From Micrasema longulum (Eukaryota > Arthropoda > Insecta > Trichoptera > Brachycentridae), in contig JAGVSM010000968.1 of NCBI GenBank assembly GCA_022494885.1, positions 1 to 64,000 on the forward strand: a stretch of 64,000 bases of DNA, in the 5' to 3' direction. Both the position numbers and the translations under genes were made by a program. A model generated the notes under the pieces. That model saw nothing but the letters and a program-made list of their open reading frames with translations. It made no database searches and had not been told where the DNA came from. Of the stretch, positions 10,309-21,649 are shown in pieces. Each line of letters opens with the position of its first letter. Position 1 is the stretch's first letter.

Positions 10309-10932
10309 TTTTTTAAAAATCGAAATAAAAAACTTTAAACTTGATAAATAACCTTTACACGTCGGACGCCAAAATGCAAATAAATGTAATTAGGCTTTTA
10401 AAAACCAATTATCCGACTTTCATATTCTGGTATGAATCACCCTAAGCATTAATCACCCCAATTAGGCTTACAATCGTCACACTAACTATCTGGTAATGCC
10501 CCCATGACGTCATCGTTTAAGAATTCAAAAGTGACTTTTTATCTTGTAGCTTGTATGGGTCAAAACACTGTGCGCCGTGAGTCGATCCTCTATCATTATC
10601 CGAAACATCACAAGAACAAAAGAGCCTCGTTGAACTCTCTTGCGACAACAGCCTCAAAACTAGATTCACCAGTTCCGATTTATCATTTATCATTTATTTA
10701 TTCATGTATATGTACATTACAAAATGGAATATCTTAATTCATACATATAGAAATAATTAAAATAATTAGGTAAAATTAGGTATGTATAAAAAAAAACACA
10801 TTCGTATACATAATATCCAAAGAATAATATGTTAAAAAAGTAAGAGAATCTTGTAACGAAAAACTCCCTCAGAGACGTGAAAAATGTCAATGTCCAAAGT
10901 GATATTGTTCAACATAGAGATAGCCTTTGGTG

Positions 10933-11144
10933 GAGTTTTGGTTATTGATTCAAAATGAATATCCAAATTTATTTAAAAATTTTAATTCCGTTTGCCACAT
11001 CATACATATGTATGTGAAGCTGGATTTTCAGCTGTAGCTGTAATCAAGAACAAATATCGCTCAAAGATCAATGCGGAGCAAGAAATGAGAGTAGCAGTCT
11101 CGAGTCTTATTCCCCGCTTTGAAAAACTGTGCGGAAATCATTAA
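10933..11144 (+). pseudogene. hAT transposase C-terminal relic
   Basis: Broken reading EFWLLIQNEYPNLF, then in another frame ILIPFATSY, then YVCEAGFSAVAVIKNKYRSK, ..RVAVSSLIPRFEKLCGNH and a stop at 11142-11144. The PFATSYxCExGFSA block and the KxKYRSxL..LRVA region are the dimerisation-domain end of ZBED/ZMYM-like hAT transposases. One frameshift lies before ILIP. A second, before CEAG, looks like a 4-base duplication (ATGT repeated near 11009-11016). Its place 300 bases inside the hAT right end supports that element call. Confidence 0.75.
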
Positions 11145-11586
11145 TCTCACCCGTCACATTGATTTGAATGAGTAACTATCGTATTTTTTTTCCTTAAGTC
11201 TTTTTTGATGTTCTCTGTTTCAATTCTGATTTTTTATAAATATAATAAAACTCAATTTTAAATTGTGGATGTTTGAATTTTTGTGCCTATCTACCTAACT
11301 ACTATTATTGTAGGTGCCTATTTCTTTCGACTATAATATATATAGTCACTGTATCTATTCCAAATAGCTTACTAATGTAGGGCGCCGTGACAAAATACTT
11401 AACTTGTAAGTGCGCCGCGGCTGAAAAGATTGGTTCCCAATCTGGTATAGTATACGGACAGCGAAGTTTAGTCACCTATTTACAGAATCGAGAGTCTTCA
11501 ACGGCTTGCCACAGAAGCTCGGGGAGAAAAAAAAATGGAAATAAAAATATGGATAATGTAGCAATTAGTGGAAGATTTCATTTATA

Positions 11587-11692
11587 ATATAGGGCTTTAC
11601 TTGTAAACCTAGTATAGTGGTAAAATTTTCTACGATTATACCTAGGTATAACTTTATACTGGATTTATAAGTAAGGTCCATAGGGTGGTTCA
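11587..11692. repeat. Fold-back repeat family J, copy 1
   Basis: Short palindromic repeat: TTTACTT(G)TAAACCTAGTATA at the left and its diverged complement ending TAAGTAAGGTCC at the right, with CCTAGGTATAACTTTATA in the right arm. Related to 29286-29455, where the arms are longer. Confidence 0.6.
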
Positions 11693-12191
11693 ACTGAAAA
11701 AAAAGGTAATTCCTGCCTCGACACGGAGTTACCTAGTGAGGCGGGTAATGAGAAAATGAAATATCTTGTGCAAAAAAATGTAATTTATAATTCATATTAC
11801 ACAAACAAATTAACCATCACGCCTTTTTCTGTGAGGGTAGGCAGAGAGCATAGAACCTCATATCACTCTGTCTACATACATACCTTGACCTTGTACATTA
11901 ATACATCTTTTCATGCACGCATGGCGATTATTCCAACTTTTTCCATGCCAATCTTCAAATATTTGTTAGATTTGGTCATGCTATGTCTTTGTCGGTCTTT
12001 CTTCGTTTTGACATCCATATACCTACATTCGCATAGAAAATCCTTTTAACCGTTCATTCACCGTCTATTCATTTTCTATTGCAATATCATTCAGCCTGCT
12101 TTCATCCTTTTTCTCAATTTCCATACCTCACTCCCAAAGATAAGGATCGGAACCAGGACTGTGAACTCCACTGTGAACTGCTAATTTTGCC

Positions 12192-13026
12192 TTTTAAATT
12201 TTATGAAAAATAATTTGTTGTTAATATTGTTGATTCCTCTTTATGCTGCTGCAGATATCCTAATCGACATTCTAAACACATCCTGTGGTCTTGTCCTTTT
12301 CCCTCTCTCTATGATTACCGAATAGAACTTCTCGCTACTATCCGTGGTCCTGTTATAGGTCATGTAAAATTTACAGATCTGGTGGCATCCAAAAATAATT
12401 TCATAAAATAAAGGCTTTTGTAATGTAATGTATTTATTTAGTTAGTTGTACAAAAATAATTTCATTTAATATTTATTACAAATGCATTTTTTCATGTTTC
12501 CCATTCTTCATCTGATTAAAGTATTTAAGCAACTTCGTGTGAGTCATCTCTCTGTTTTGGAAATATTTGTTAGTTTTCTTAAACCTATATTTTTTTGTAG
12601 GTATGATATTGTCCATTACTTTCATCACAGAACGATCTGCTTTATAATTTACTTCGCGTACTGATGTTTCATTATTCCAATATTTTTGTTCTATGTTCTA
12701 TACATATTTTTTCTTCGCTATAATTTTGTTTTTGCCTCTTTCAAAAAGTTTTGTAATCGTTTTAGCCAATTGATGATGTCGAATCAATTTAACCCCAGTC
12801 AGTGAAGAATTTACTTCTCTCTTTTTTTCAACCTAATGAAGAGCATATTATGTACTTCTGGATTACCTTCTTTCAACATAAAGATGCTAAGGCTACCCGA
12901 TTACAGGGAGCTGCTTCGGGCAGCTTTTCTCGTTCGGCAACGAGTAATGCTTCCGTGTATGTGGGCACCGCCAAGGAAACGAGTATCCTCAGATGACGTG
13001 TGTGGTATGTGGTGGGCAAGCTCCTT
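12192..13026 (+). mobile_element. Insertion in family K copy 1, with 8-base duplication
   Basis: ATTTTGCC occurs at 12184-12191 and again at 13027-13034, exactly where the K consensus (known from 36530-36550) is split. The insert holds a LINE tail at its left (12244-12411, then a TGTAATGTAATGTATTTATTT tail) plus about 600 bases of unidentified sequence. It may therefore be two stacked insertions. Confidence 0.55.
12235..12411 (+). pseudogene. R1/I/Jockey-group LINE, C-terminal end after the RNase H region
   Basis: Frame reads LCCCRYPNRHSKHILWSCPF, then ..LLATIRGPVIGH and TDLVASKNNFIK, stopping at 12409-12411. The C-rich knuckle followed by HILWSCP and TDLVxSxxNF is the usual end of ORF2 in this group of non-LTR elements. 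Severely 5' truncated. A 3' tail of TAATG-like repeats follows. Confidence 0.7.
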
Positions 13027-13319
13027 ATTTTGCCTCTGGCGACAAACATTTATTTAAAAAGGTTGGTTTTAGTGCACCCTGTTCTCAGGATTACCCCTCC
13101 TTTTATATTTTTTAGTCTTTCCATCCATAGTATATTTACTACCCGGATACATACATTTATACACAAATACATTTATTTATATTTTTATGTTCTTTAGCTA
13201 TTTTATTTTCTATTGAATATTTTAATTTAAGTCAAGATTTAAACGTCACTATCTAAATATTTAAGTAGTTCCTTTATCCTTTTTATTTTCTTTCCGTGTT
13301 AATTTTTATATTATTTATT

Positions 13320-13485
13320 TCGTTAATCTTTGTTTTTAACTTTGTATAAAATCGTAAGTTTCAATATGTCCATGTACTTGTAATATTTTCTCAAACTGAA
13401 TGGTCTAGGTAGGAAAAAATTTCCTTAAGGCAATATGCCCGCCCTTAAATGTTTATAATTTGCATATGTATAAAAAGTGTTAAAT
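13320..13485 (+). repeat. LINE 3' UTR-like repeat family L, copy 1
   Basis: Shares TCAAACTGAA(T/C)GG, GGTAGG(A)A.., AAGGCAATATGCCCGCCCTTA and TTTGTATAAA with the inverse copy at 51475-51640. The ..GCAATA(A)GCCCGCC block followed by AT-rich tail looks like the 3' end of a non-LTR element. A related GGCAATAAGCCCGCC lies at 13561-13575. Confidence 0.6.
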
Positions 13486-13575
13486 AAATAAATATGCTTT
13501 TTAACTTGAATTATAAAAATAAATATTTTTTTTTTGGTTGATTGAAAGAAATTGCCATTTGGCAATAAGCCCGCC

Positions 13576-14154
13576 AATTTTTAATTAACATTATTTACAA
13601 AAAGTTGAATATTTTTTTTTAAATAAAAAAAAAATAAAAATAAGATTTTATTACAATTTTTAAAAATCCATGTATTTATTTAATAAATTTTATTTAACTT
13701 TTTTCACTTATTTGAATTTAAACTCTATTTGATGCAACTTGCTCTAAATCAATTATTTACGTCGATGATATCTCTAATTGTACAGAGTAGGTACTAACTA
13801 GTAACTAGTAATTAGGTACCTACATTAAGTCTTAGTATAACACACTTTTTGCTTAATTATTGTATTGAGAAAAATAGTTCATTCTCAGTGCACGATTCTT
13901 CTGCGTGTGTAAAGCTTTGTACGGTCGTTGCAGAAATCGCTCCTAGGAATGTGATTGTTTCCAAATGGCGCTGAGGAAATGTTTTGAGAAAACACCAGCT
14001 CGCGATTGGCTACACCCAAATAGGCTACACGTTCCACGCTTAAACTCGCAGTTCTAGTACATATAACTTTAGATAGATCATATTTCCCCTCCGAGCACAG
14101 CTGATTTTACGAAATCGATACCTCAGCAGAGGCGGATACAGATATATATGTACC
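13576..14154. other. No supported gene
   Basis: AT-rich DNA, with a more mixed block at about 13890-14060 (CTCGCGATTGGCTACACCC) that was not matched elsewhere in the window. No splice-bounded open frame was found. Confidence 0.35.
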
Positions 14155-14345
14155 TTAGAAGATAAAACACGGGAGTCTACTTTTTGCCGTTTTGAAGTTA
14201 AAAATGCAGAAATTATCGCAAAAAACTTTTTTTACGTGAACAAACCACCAAATTCCGCTTTCGTTATAAAAATTCTTTTTTAAGTTGAAATAGAAATATA
14301 AAGTCCACTTTGTTTCAATGCAAAAAAAAAATAGTAGTCTCGGAT
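14155..14345 (+). repeat. Repeat family E, copy 1
   Basis: Inverse of 31580-31775. Shared blocks: AAAACACGGGAGTC, TTTTTGCCGTTTTGAAGTT, GCAGAAATTATC, TTTACGTGAA, AAAGTCCACTTTGTTT and AAAAATAGTAGT. Non-coding; class unknown. Confidence 0.7.
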
Positions 14346-14449
14346 ATGCTATTTTGTATATTTGCTGAAAAATGACCTTAAATTAATCTGCAAACTAAAA
14401 TATTTTACCATTTTGTCCGGTTTTAAACAATTAACATATTACAACAGAG

Positions 14450-14600
14450 ATGAAGAACATTTAAGAGAAGGTGATATAGAAGTCTAGGCATCTACAGGAC
14501 TTATGACCTGTCAATGACTGGTTTAAGTGGCCACTTTACACACTGTGTAACATTCACCATTCTGCTTATATTTGAACATCTATATTCCTTCAATTCTTTC
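14450..14600 (+). repeat. Repeat family C fragment
   Basis: Contains AGTCTAGGCAT(C/T)TACAGGAC, TATGACCTGTCA, CACTTTACACACTGTGTAAC and TTTGAACATC, the order seen in family C at 40150, 50415 and 55605. Its right part is replaced by the perfect hairpin at 14564-14631. Confidence 0.75.
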
Positions 14601-14631
14601 ATTGAAGGAATATAGATGTTCAAATATAAGC
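14564..14631. repeat. Perfect 31-base-pair hairpin
   Basis: Two identical inverted 31-base arms beginning GCTTATATTTGAACATCTAT surround a 6-base loop (TCTTTC). The left arm is ordinary family C sequence. The right arm is its exact complement, and family C does not resume afterwards, which fits a recent template-switch or inverted duplication. Short TGGTCTCTTCTGA-like direct repeats follow (14632-14670). Confidence 0.9.
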
Positions 14632-14889
14632 TCTGGTCTTCTGGTCTCTTCTGATGGTCTCTTCTGACTACTGATACACTATTTAAAAAAATATATATTG
14701 TACATAAAAGTTCTTTATAGGTTGAAATTACTTCATTTGCTTCAAAAGTGATGATATTTTGAAAATCGCACAATCACAAAATCTTGTTTCCTGAACATTT
14801 CATGCAACGTGACTTCTGTGGTTTATCCTTTAAGGTACAGATATATTGTAAAGGTAATAGGGTATTTTCACAAATTAGAAATATCGTTG

Positions 14890-15190
14890 ATTTGATTTTT
14901 ACGATTCGAGTAATATAACTATCAATGTATAAAAAATAGTGTTCACTTATGATATTCGGTTTTAAAAACGAGCACATTGAAGTTTTTTTAGCATCACACG
15001 ACATGCGCGCCGAGCGCGTTTCTAAAAAACATTGAATACAAGTATGGCGCTGTAACGTAATACGTGCCGTACATAGGGCGCGAAACATCTAGTTTTTAGG
15101 TAATTCAAATTAAACAGATTTTAAACCATTTTGGAAAATTTATCCGCCGTCGCACGGATAAAATAATAATACCTTTACCATCGTAACTTT
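14890..15190 (+). repeat. Repeat family M, copy 1
   Basis: Same orientation as 32780-33085. Shared blocks: CGCCGAG(C/T)GCG, GCGCGAAAC, TTTTTAGGTAATTCAAA, a terminal TTTATCCG(C/A)(C/T)GTCG(C/T)ACGGA and the ATACC that follows. No coding frame; the class is unknown. Confidence 0.65.
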
Positions 15191-16706
15191 TTGGTTATTT
15201 AAAAATAATAAATTCGAAAAATCGTGGAGAGACGCTGTCTTTAGTAAAACTCCGCAGTTAGTAATTTTGATAGATACTATCAATATTTTTTTTGGTTATT
15301 TCCAAGCATAAAAATAATTTGTTATGCAAACTAGAATTTATTTTACATAATATCTATCCTTAATTTAAATTGCTCACCTGATATTCTTATTTCCTTAAAC
15401 TTCTAAAAAACAGTATTTAAATTGACAACCTTCCGGCCAACTTTTATCAACCTTTCGGGCCAACATTAGTAGTTTTTCAGGCCTCTGGTAGTCAGCCTTT
15501 AAACAAAGTTGGTCTTTCTTTGCATAATACTCAAAGTCCCTTTGACATATTTGTAATATTTCCCAAAATTAAATAACAACGCGAAGATCCGGTGATGCAG
15601 ATTTGCGATTGTCCTCATACAGCGTGAATCTGTTTTGTTATGCATGATAAAAAGGTTCTTTCGCGCATGGCGTGGCACTTATTAGATGCTATCTCTTTTG
15701 CACTTATGCATGTTTTTGCTCTGTCTGCAACATATTTTGTCTTAGATTTAACCTGTATCAGAATCTTACCGTGCAACTTCTAAAACATAATCTCGATTCA
15801 CTATTGTACAGTTCTTGACTCAGGTTGACTTAGATTTCTACTACAATCTCAAGTCTCCCGAGGGTGAATGGAGAATAACTCGGAACAATCGCATTCTAGC
15901 GAACTAACCCAGAAATAGATATATTCAATTGATTCAAATTATGAAACCTTTCACTGCAATATTTCCACTGTCCCAGTAGCTCAATCACAAATAACTACCG
16001 ACGTGCTTAAAAATATGCTTAGCATTTGAGCGATCACAATGAACAATAATGAACATGCTTAAGTTTTCGCAGTCATAAGTCAACGCGTGTGTAATCTCTA
16101 AGTCAAAGCTCGTGTCGGTTTGTTATTTGTTTTCCTCGTAAGTAAGTACAGCTCATCGGTGTTTACTTTTAAAAATAATGCAACATATTGCATTTGCAAA
16201 ATAGTAAGAAGTATCTAATACAAAAAAGTAAAAATTAAATTACAATTACTATGGCAACTGCTTTGCTTGACATTTGGTTTGCCAACCGCCGGCTATATGC
16301 AATAAATAGCATGATAAATAATAAACAAAAATAGCAGTTTTTGAATATTTTTTATATTTACACTGGTGAAATTCAAACATGTGATTGCGCAGCAGGGTTG
16401 TACATCGCGAAACGTAAATATTTTTACATTTAATATTAGATATTCACGGATGTTTCATTGTGATCGCGAATACGATAAACAACCATGGTGAGAAATTTTT
16501 ATCACTTCGTGTATTAGCGCGTCGATAGTTATTTTTGATTGAGCTACTGGATTGACACCTGAAGCTTAAGACTAATCACTTTACCGTCTGTAAACATATG
16601 TTTTTGCTTTGTGATTGTTTAATGTATTACCAATTATTTTCCGTATCAGGCTGTATTATTCCTTAATTAATAAATATAATAATTAATTAATTGAACAATC
16701 GAGAGA
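15191..16706. other. No supported gene
   Basis: Mostly unique-looking AT-rich sequence; no repeat partner was found in the window and no exon with paired splice sites was recognised. An AATTAATTAATT stretch precedes the LINE at 16707. Confidence 0.35.
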
Positions 16707-17291
16707 GTGACTAACATTAAATACCTTGGCAGTCAAATCACTTCTGATCTGGATCCGGATAAGGAAATAAGATGCAGAATAGAAATAGCACGATCAGCAT
16801 TCAATGGCATGAAATCATTCTTCTGCAGTGATAGTCTTAATTTAAAACTGAGACAGAGGATGGTCAAGTGCTATGTGTGGTCAATACTGCTCTACGGGGT
16901 TGAAACATGGACTCTCAAGGTAAACTCCATGAACCGATTAGAGGCTTTTGAAATGTGGCTTCACCCGAGAATGCTGAGAATCCCGTGGACAGATTTAGTG
17001 ACCAACGTAGAGGTGTTGAGACGAGCCAGTGCCGAAAAAGAACTACTGTCCTCAATAAAACAGAGAAAACTCGCATATCTGGGCCATATCATGCGCGGGA
17101 GCAAATATACGCTTTTACAGCTGATTATGATGGGAAAGATCGAGGGAAAGCGTGGAGTTGGAAGGCGACCGATGTCCTGGCTGAGAAGCATCCGCGACTG
17201 GACGGGAGTGCGCGGGGTCGAGGCGCTGTTCCAGTTGGCGCAGGACCGGAATGCCTACTCTAGCGTGATCGCCAACGTCGGGGAGACCTGA
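16707..17291 (+). pseudogene. RTE-like LINE, C-terminal 194 codons
   Basis: Open for 194 codons: begins NIKYLGSQITSDLDPDKEI, continues ILLYGVETWTL, RMLRIPWTD, KLAYLGHIMRG and GKRGVGRRPMSWLRSIRDWT, and ends AYSSVIANVGET. This is the region after the reverse-transcriptase domain that is widespread in insect endonuclease/RT LINEs. The RT catalytic motif and endonuclease are missing, so the copy is 5' truncated but little decayed, hence fairly young. A short AAGAAGAATAATTAAG stretch follows; AATAATTAA also occurs just upstream (16677-16690) and might be part of a target duplication. Confidence 0.85.
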
Positions 17292-18649
17292 TATAGCACA
17301 GAAAGAAGAATAATTAAGAATGTGTTTAATCAGAAAGGAAAATGTAGTAGATTGTATACTTGTAGCCAAAACACATTATTTTATTATTTTTAGTATATAC
17401 TAATAAGATATTCATTCAATAAATAATATATTCTTAAGTACAAACGATCACATCAATGGCATTCATTTACCTACTCTTTATCCGACCGCTCCCCATTGTT
17501 ATCGATGACACGATTACAATAGATCCGTGAAGTGTAGAAAGTAAATTGCAGAGGTCTGTAATTATAGTATTCATAAGAAAACGTATGAAAAATATTTCAC
17601 ACTTACCACCATGAGAACGCTGGCGTTTATTTAGGTACGTTATTTATTTATATTTTATGTGGGAATAATAATTATTTTAAAATCATAGTTGTAATTATTG
17701 TTTTAAATATATTTTTTTTGTTTGTATTATTTAATTTGGTACTCATTCTTATTTGGCATATTATTAATTACTCCTATTTCTCCTATATATGGCAAATTAA
17801 TTATACTAGAATTAGAATTTAAAATGTTCTATTTTAAAATACTTATTGCCCACATAAAATAAATTCGATTAAAAAAATTAATTATATTTTTTAGATTATC
17901 AGAAAAACTAAATTTTTCATCGGTCCATTGACCAAATGATTGTTTAGAGTCATGTTTTTTTTTATACACGCCTTCACTCGTTTGCGAGTGATTTTGGCTC
18001 TTAGAAACAAGAATAAGAAATTTAAAGAATATACGCTTCAAAAAACGACAAAAAAACCATACCCACGAAAAATTCAATATAATGTGAGGTAGTTAAAATC
18101 GGTGAGAAAGAGTTATGTGACAGTAAAATATTATTACTGTCTTAATTAAACGTAAACATAACATGAAATTTTGGACCAACGGTAAAGAGGGACATTCAAT
18201 TAGACTTATAATTTAAATTTGGCAAATAATATTAAACAAATTCAAATATTTTTATTATTTGTCCTTAAGAATTTAGTCAGAAGTAAATAAGTATCCAAAT
18301 AATTCTGGGTAGAGTCATGTTAGAAAATAAATTTCAATAATAAAAATACATAGATATTCTTTACAAAATTGTATTAAAGAATATAAACAATTACAAATAC
18401 AAGTATAAATATCAGTAATTACATTTTTTACAACCGTTTTGACAGCGGCATAAACACGTGGATTTCTAGGTAACCGCGCCAACTTCACGCGGTTGGAACA
18501 ATAACCTTAAACGACCGTTCTTAACAACGTATTGAAGTCATATAGTTGAAATTTCTATGGGCGGTATTGGAAATATGACCCTTAAAGCGACTGGTTAATA
18601 TATCAACCAGTTTCGGCCTTTGCCATATAAAGGGTTAAAACAAATATTT
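17292..18649. other. No supported gene
   Basis: AT-rich. The stretch 17950-18120 (CTTCACTCGTTTGCGAGTGATTTTGGCTC) resembles 26910-27085 (CCTTTACACGTTTGTGGATAATTTTGGCTC, with AACAAGAATAAGA.. in both), so one more dispersed repeat is present. The open frame 17829-18077 lies inside it and is not called a gene. Confidence 0.4.
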
Positions 18650-18730
18650 AACATCGACCCTGCCAGGAATTCAATCCGGGACCTCAAGCATGGTAGGTGA
18701 ATGTGCCTAATACAACACTACGAAACTGAC
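18650..18730 (-). repeat. SINE tRNA-like head fragment
   Basis: CCCTGCCAGGAATTCAATCC, then GGGACCTCAAGCATGGTAG, is the complement of the SINE tRNA-like head and matches 42470-42530. Decayed B box. Confidence 0.6.
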
Positions 18731-19469
18731 TTAATCACAGTCGATTCCGACTTAATCCCAGTTGAAAATACTCTTTCACACACATAACTGTATTCTTCAC
18801 CCACCTGGACAGAATATGTATCGTTGGTGTGTAATAATTCAATAACTACTCGAGAAATATTGAGAAATTATTGTTATATTAAATACGAACAATTTTTCTA
18901 TTTTCATCGATCAGCCATCTCAGTTATTTTTTACATTGTACTGTTGGTAATAAAAAAGTTTTTTAAAATTGAGCAAAAAATGCATTATTTGAACACAATG
19001 AACTATGAATTAAGTAACAAAAACATATTACACACTTTTATACAAAATAATTACCAGGAAAACTCAATCTGGTGATCTGTCGGTACACTGCAAAAACTGA
19101 CTAAGTAGAAAGAAAATATATTTTTGACATACATATTCAAAGATACAACTTTGGCATTTAAATTAAACTGGCGCATGACCCCTATGGCGTACTGGCTAAA
19201 ATAATCGCTTCAATGGTTTGTATTTCCGCTAATATCACCATGTGTTGAGGTTCGGACGAGGTGTGAAGAAATACCTCGTCCCGGAGGAGGAAAACTCAAG
19301 AGAGTAAACTGAATTGTTGAGAGGGAAGGTTGCACAACTTCACTACCCTGCTGTTGTGATGAGGCGTGACGTGGTGCTGGAACCTGGTAGAGAATCTGGC
19401 AGTCGTGTGACGCTTGCACAGCTTGTGTATGGAGCTGGGGGTCTGGTCAAGTCAGGTTCACGTCCCGTA

Positions 19470-20427
19470 GTTCTGTTAAACTGCCGACGAACAGTCAGCA
19501 GTGAACGTCATGGACGCCGGGAACCTGATGCCTTGTAAAGTAGGCAAGCGTGATTAAGGCTCTCAGGAGGCATCCGCAGTATATGGCCCAGCCACCGTAT
19601 CGCCTTCGATTGATGACAGTTGTCACTGGAGTTTGCTGCGTCCGTTTTCGTATTACTTCATTCCTCATAAGTAAACCCACCACACACCCATGATTCTTCT
19701 GAGACACCTAATCTCAAAACTCAGTATTTTTCTGTTTTGGACTCTAGTCAGGTGCCACGATTCGCATCCGTAAAGGAAAATAGGTGCCATGCATGAGTTA
19801 TATCGGCGGCATTTGGTTTATAGTAAATATCTGATTTTCAGTCAGCCTTCATACTGTTGAACGTGACGCCTGCTACTCCTAGCCGCACTCTCCGTTACTT
19901 TTGAAAGCTGCCATTTTCTATAACATGTACTCCCACGTATTTGAAACTTTCGAACCCTTTAACCGAGTCAAGAAATTTTGAGCATAAAGCACGATGTGTT
20001 ACACAGTACGTGGGTTTTTGTAATATTGATTTTTAAACCCATGCATGCGGAGTACATATTTAGCTTATCCACAGTGACCTGAAGACCCCCGATTGAATCG
20101 TCAATTACAACCGCATCATCGGCATACTCGAGTTCGCAGGGTTTTTGGGTGGGGAAGATGGACATTTCTCGATCTAGTGGAATTAACTTCCTATGGATGA
20201 AGTCCATAAGGATTATAAAAAGTAATAGTGGGGACGCAAACTTGGCGAACTCCGGTGGTGACCTCAAACTTATATGTGATAACATCGTATCTGACTCGGC
20301 ATTCGCTACTTGGTTGAAGGGCTTTAATAAGTTTGATTAGTTTTAGAGGCATCCCACATGCTTCTAGTAATTTCCAGAGTGTAGGTCTATGCGGACTATC
20401 AAGCGACATATTTTTCGTAATCTACGA
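19470..20427 (-). pseudogene. RTE-type LINE reverse-transcriptase relic
   Basis: Minus-strand pieces in several frames: FVDYEK near 20420, HRPTLWKLLEACGMPLKLIK, FEVTTGVRQ.., then after a frameshift YADDAVVIDDSIGGLQ with the catalytic YADD intact, GLKINITKTHVL, ..FKYVGVHVIENGSFQK, WLGHILRMPPESLNHACLLY and KASGSRRP. RT fingers/palm order is preserved, but frameshifts and stops are frequent. The C-terminal part matches 8355-8630. Similarity ends near 19460, where GC-rich sequence (19240-19460) that I cannot identify begins. Confidence 0.8.
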
Positions 20428-20430
20428 AGC

Positions 20431-21649
20431 ACATAGCCAAGGAACTATTAATACAAGGATAAGAACAACAAAATCAACGAATTCACTTAAAATGAAATGA
20501 TCTATCAGGGTATAATCAATTATACATACCTTTAATATTCGGAGTGGTGATGTTCCCGTATATACAATCAAAATGTTTTTTTTAAACGTATATAAAAAAT
20601 ATCTTTATTTTATTCACCAAAATGAACGTAGGCGTTTTTTTATCTATAATTTAACTAGGCAAAAGGTTTTTTTATTTCAATTATAAAGGACAACATTTTT
20701 TGTAAAGATTAGCGTTTTTGTAGATTTTTATTCAAGGGGATTTTGCAATATACCGATGAATTATAAATGGCGTTATCTTGGTAAGTTCGTTTAAGACGAT
20801 CCCAGTAATTATAAAAATTGGATATGACGTCATTTATAGTCTCATCTCTCGTACCAAGAACAATAGCGAGAGTTTAGAAACTGATGTATGACGAAGCGGA
20901 GAAATAATAAGGCTTCGCTGGTATACGAGTATCACATACATACATAATACATATGCATGTGAATATAAACTAAAAAGGCAGTGTATTACAAATATGGCAT
21001 GAAAATACTGATTATCATCACCGGTGACACTGTCATGTGTCATGTGTAATCACGAAAATTTCCGTGATTTTCTAGTTCATTGATGCACTAGTTAAAAACA
21101 CTTAAAACAAATCTTATGTGTTGTTAAATTTAGAAACGAAAGAAGTAACATGCTAAAAAATTCAGCCTCATGTTATCAGCCCTTTGAGCCTCGTTTTATC
21201 TTTCCCGGGTGAATGAGATGTTTTTTTTTGATATAAAAAGTAGCATGTAACACTTCTCAGCTCTTTGACTATTCCTATGCAAAAAATCACGTCGATCGGT
21301 TCCTCTGTTGCAACGTGAAATGAAAACAAAAAACAATCAAACACACTTTCGTATTTATAATATTAGTATGAATTACTTTTTATTGATTTTTATGAAACCT
21401 GCACTTTATTTTACAATTGTATTTCAGATAAATTCGGGTAAGTTTGATTATATTTTTTAATTTGTGTACTATACAAATGAACATATCTCCTAAAATGTTT
21501 AAAAAATATATAAAATAACAAAGAGAGATCAGTGCAATTATTCAACTAAAAATGTAACTCCTACTACACAAAGTAAAACAACATTAATTTCAACAACAAG
21601 CAACAAACAGGGAAATATAGAAAGAAGTATAAAAATCGAAAAGTGCGTG
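20431..21649. other. No supported gene
   Basis: AT-rich; holds an isolated TGACGTCA-like site near 20825 and short palindromic stretches. The open frame 20834-21043 has no recognisable features. Confidence 0.35.

Larger units (their letters stand above)
7826..11444. mobile_element. Probable hAT element with later insertions
   Basis: The left end CAGGGGTTCCCAAAG followed by TGTGCGCCG is a typical hAT terminus. About 3.6 kb to the right, GGGCGCCGTGAC..GTGCGCCGCGG leads to GGTTCCCAATCTG, with the same GCGCCG subterminal motifs. Flanking octamers CTGTAGTA (7818-7825) and GTATAGTA (11445-11452) agree at six of eight positions, as an aged 8-base target duplication would. A hAT transposase relic lies just inside the right end. 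The right terminal repeat is not a clean inverse of the left (its GGTTCCCAA core reads in the same direction), so the right boundary is uncertain, and the ends may belong to two elements. Confidence 0.5.
11815..13160. repeat. Repeat family K, copy 1 (interrupted)
   Basis: Recurs at 36165-38035. Shared stretches are ..GTAGGCAGAG/GATAGGGAGAAAGG.., TTGGTCATGC(T/C)ATGTCTTT, TCGGTCTTTC, CATTCGCAT, then GTGAA(C/T)TGCTAATTTTGCC and (C)GACAAACATTT, then CACCCTGTT..GTCTTTCC. The copy is opened by an 835-base insertion (12192-13026). The family resembles a repeat I remember as common in Lepidoptera (inference). No coding sequence. Confidence 0.65.

Noticed and set aside
14564..14631. miRNA precursor
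   Set aside because: Perfect 31-bp pairing and derivation from a dispersed repeat argue against a classical miRNA.
19314..19538. GC-rich 74-codon plus-strand frame
   Set aside because: Partly overlaps the minus-strand RTE relic and has no domain; the GC-rich stretch is left unidentified.
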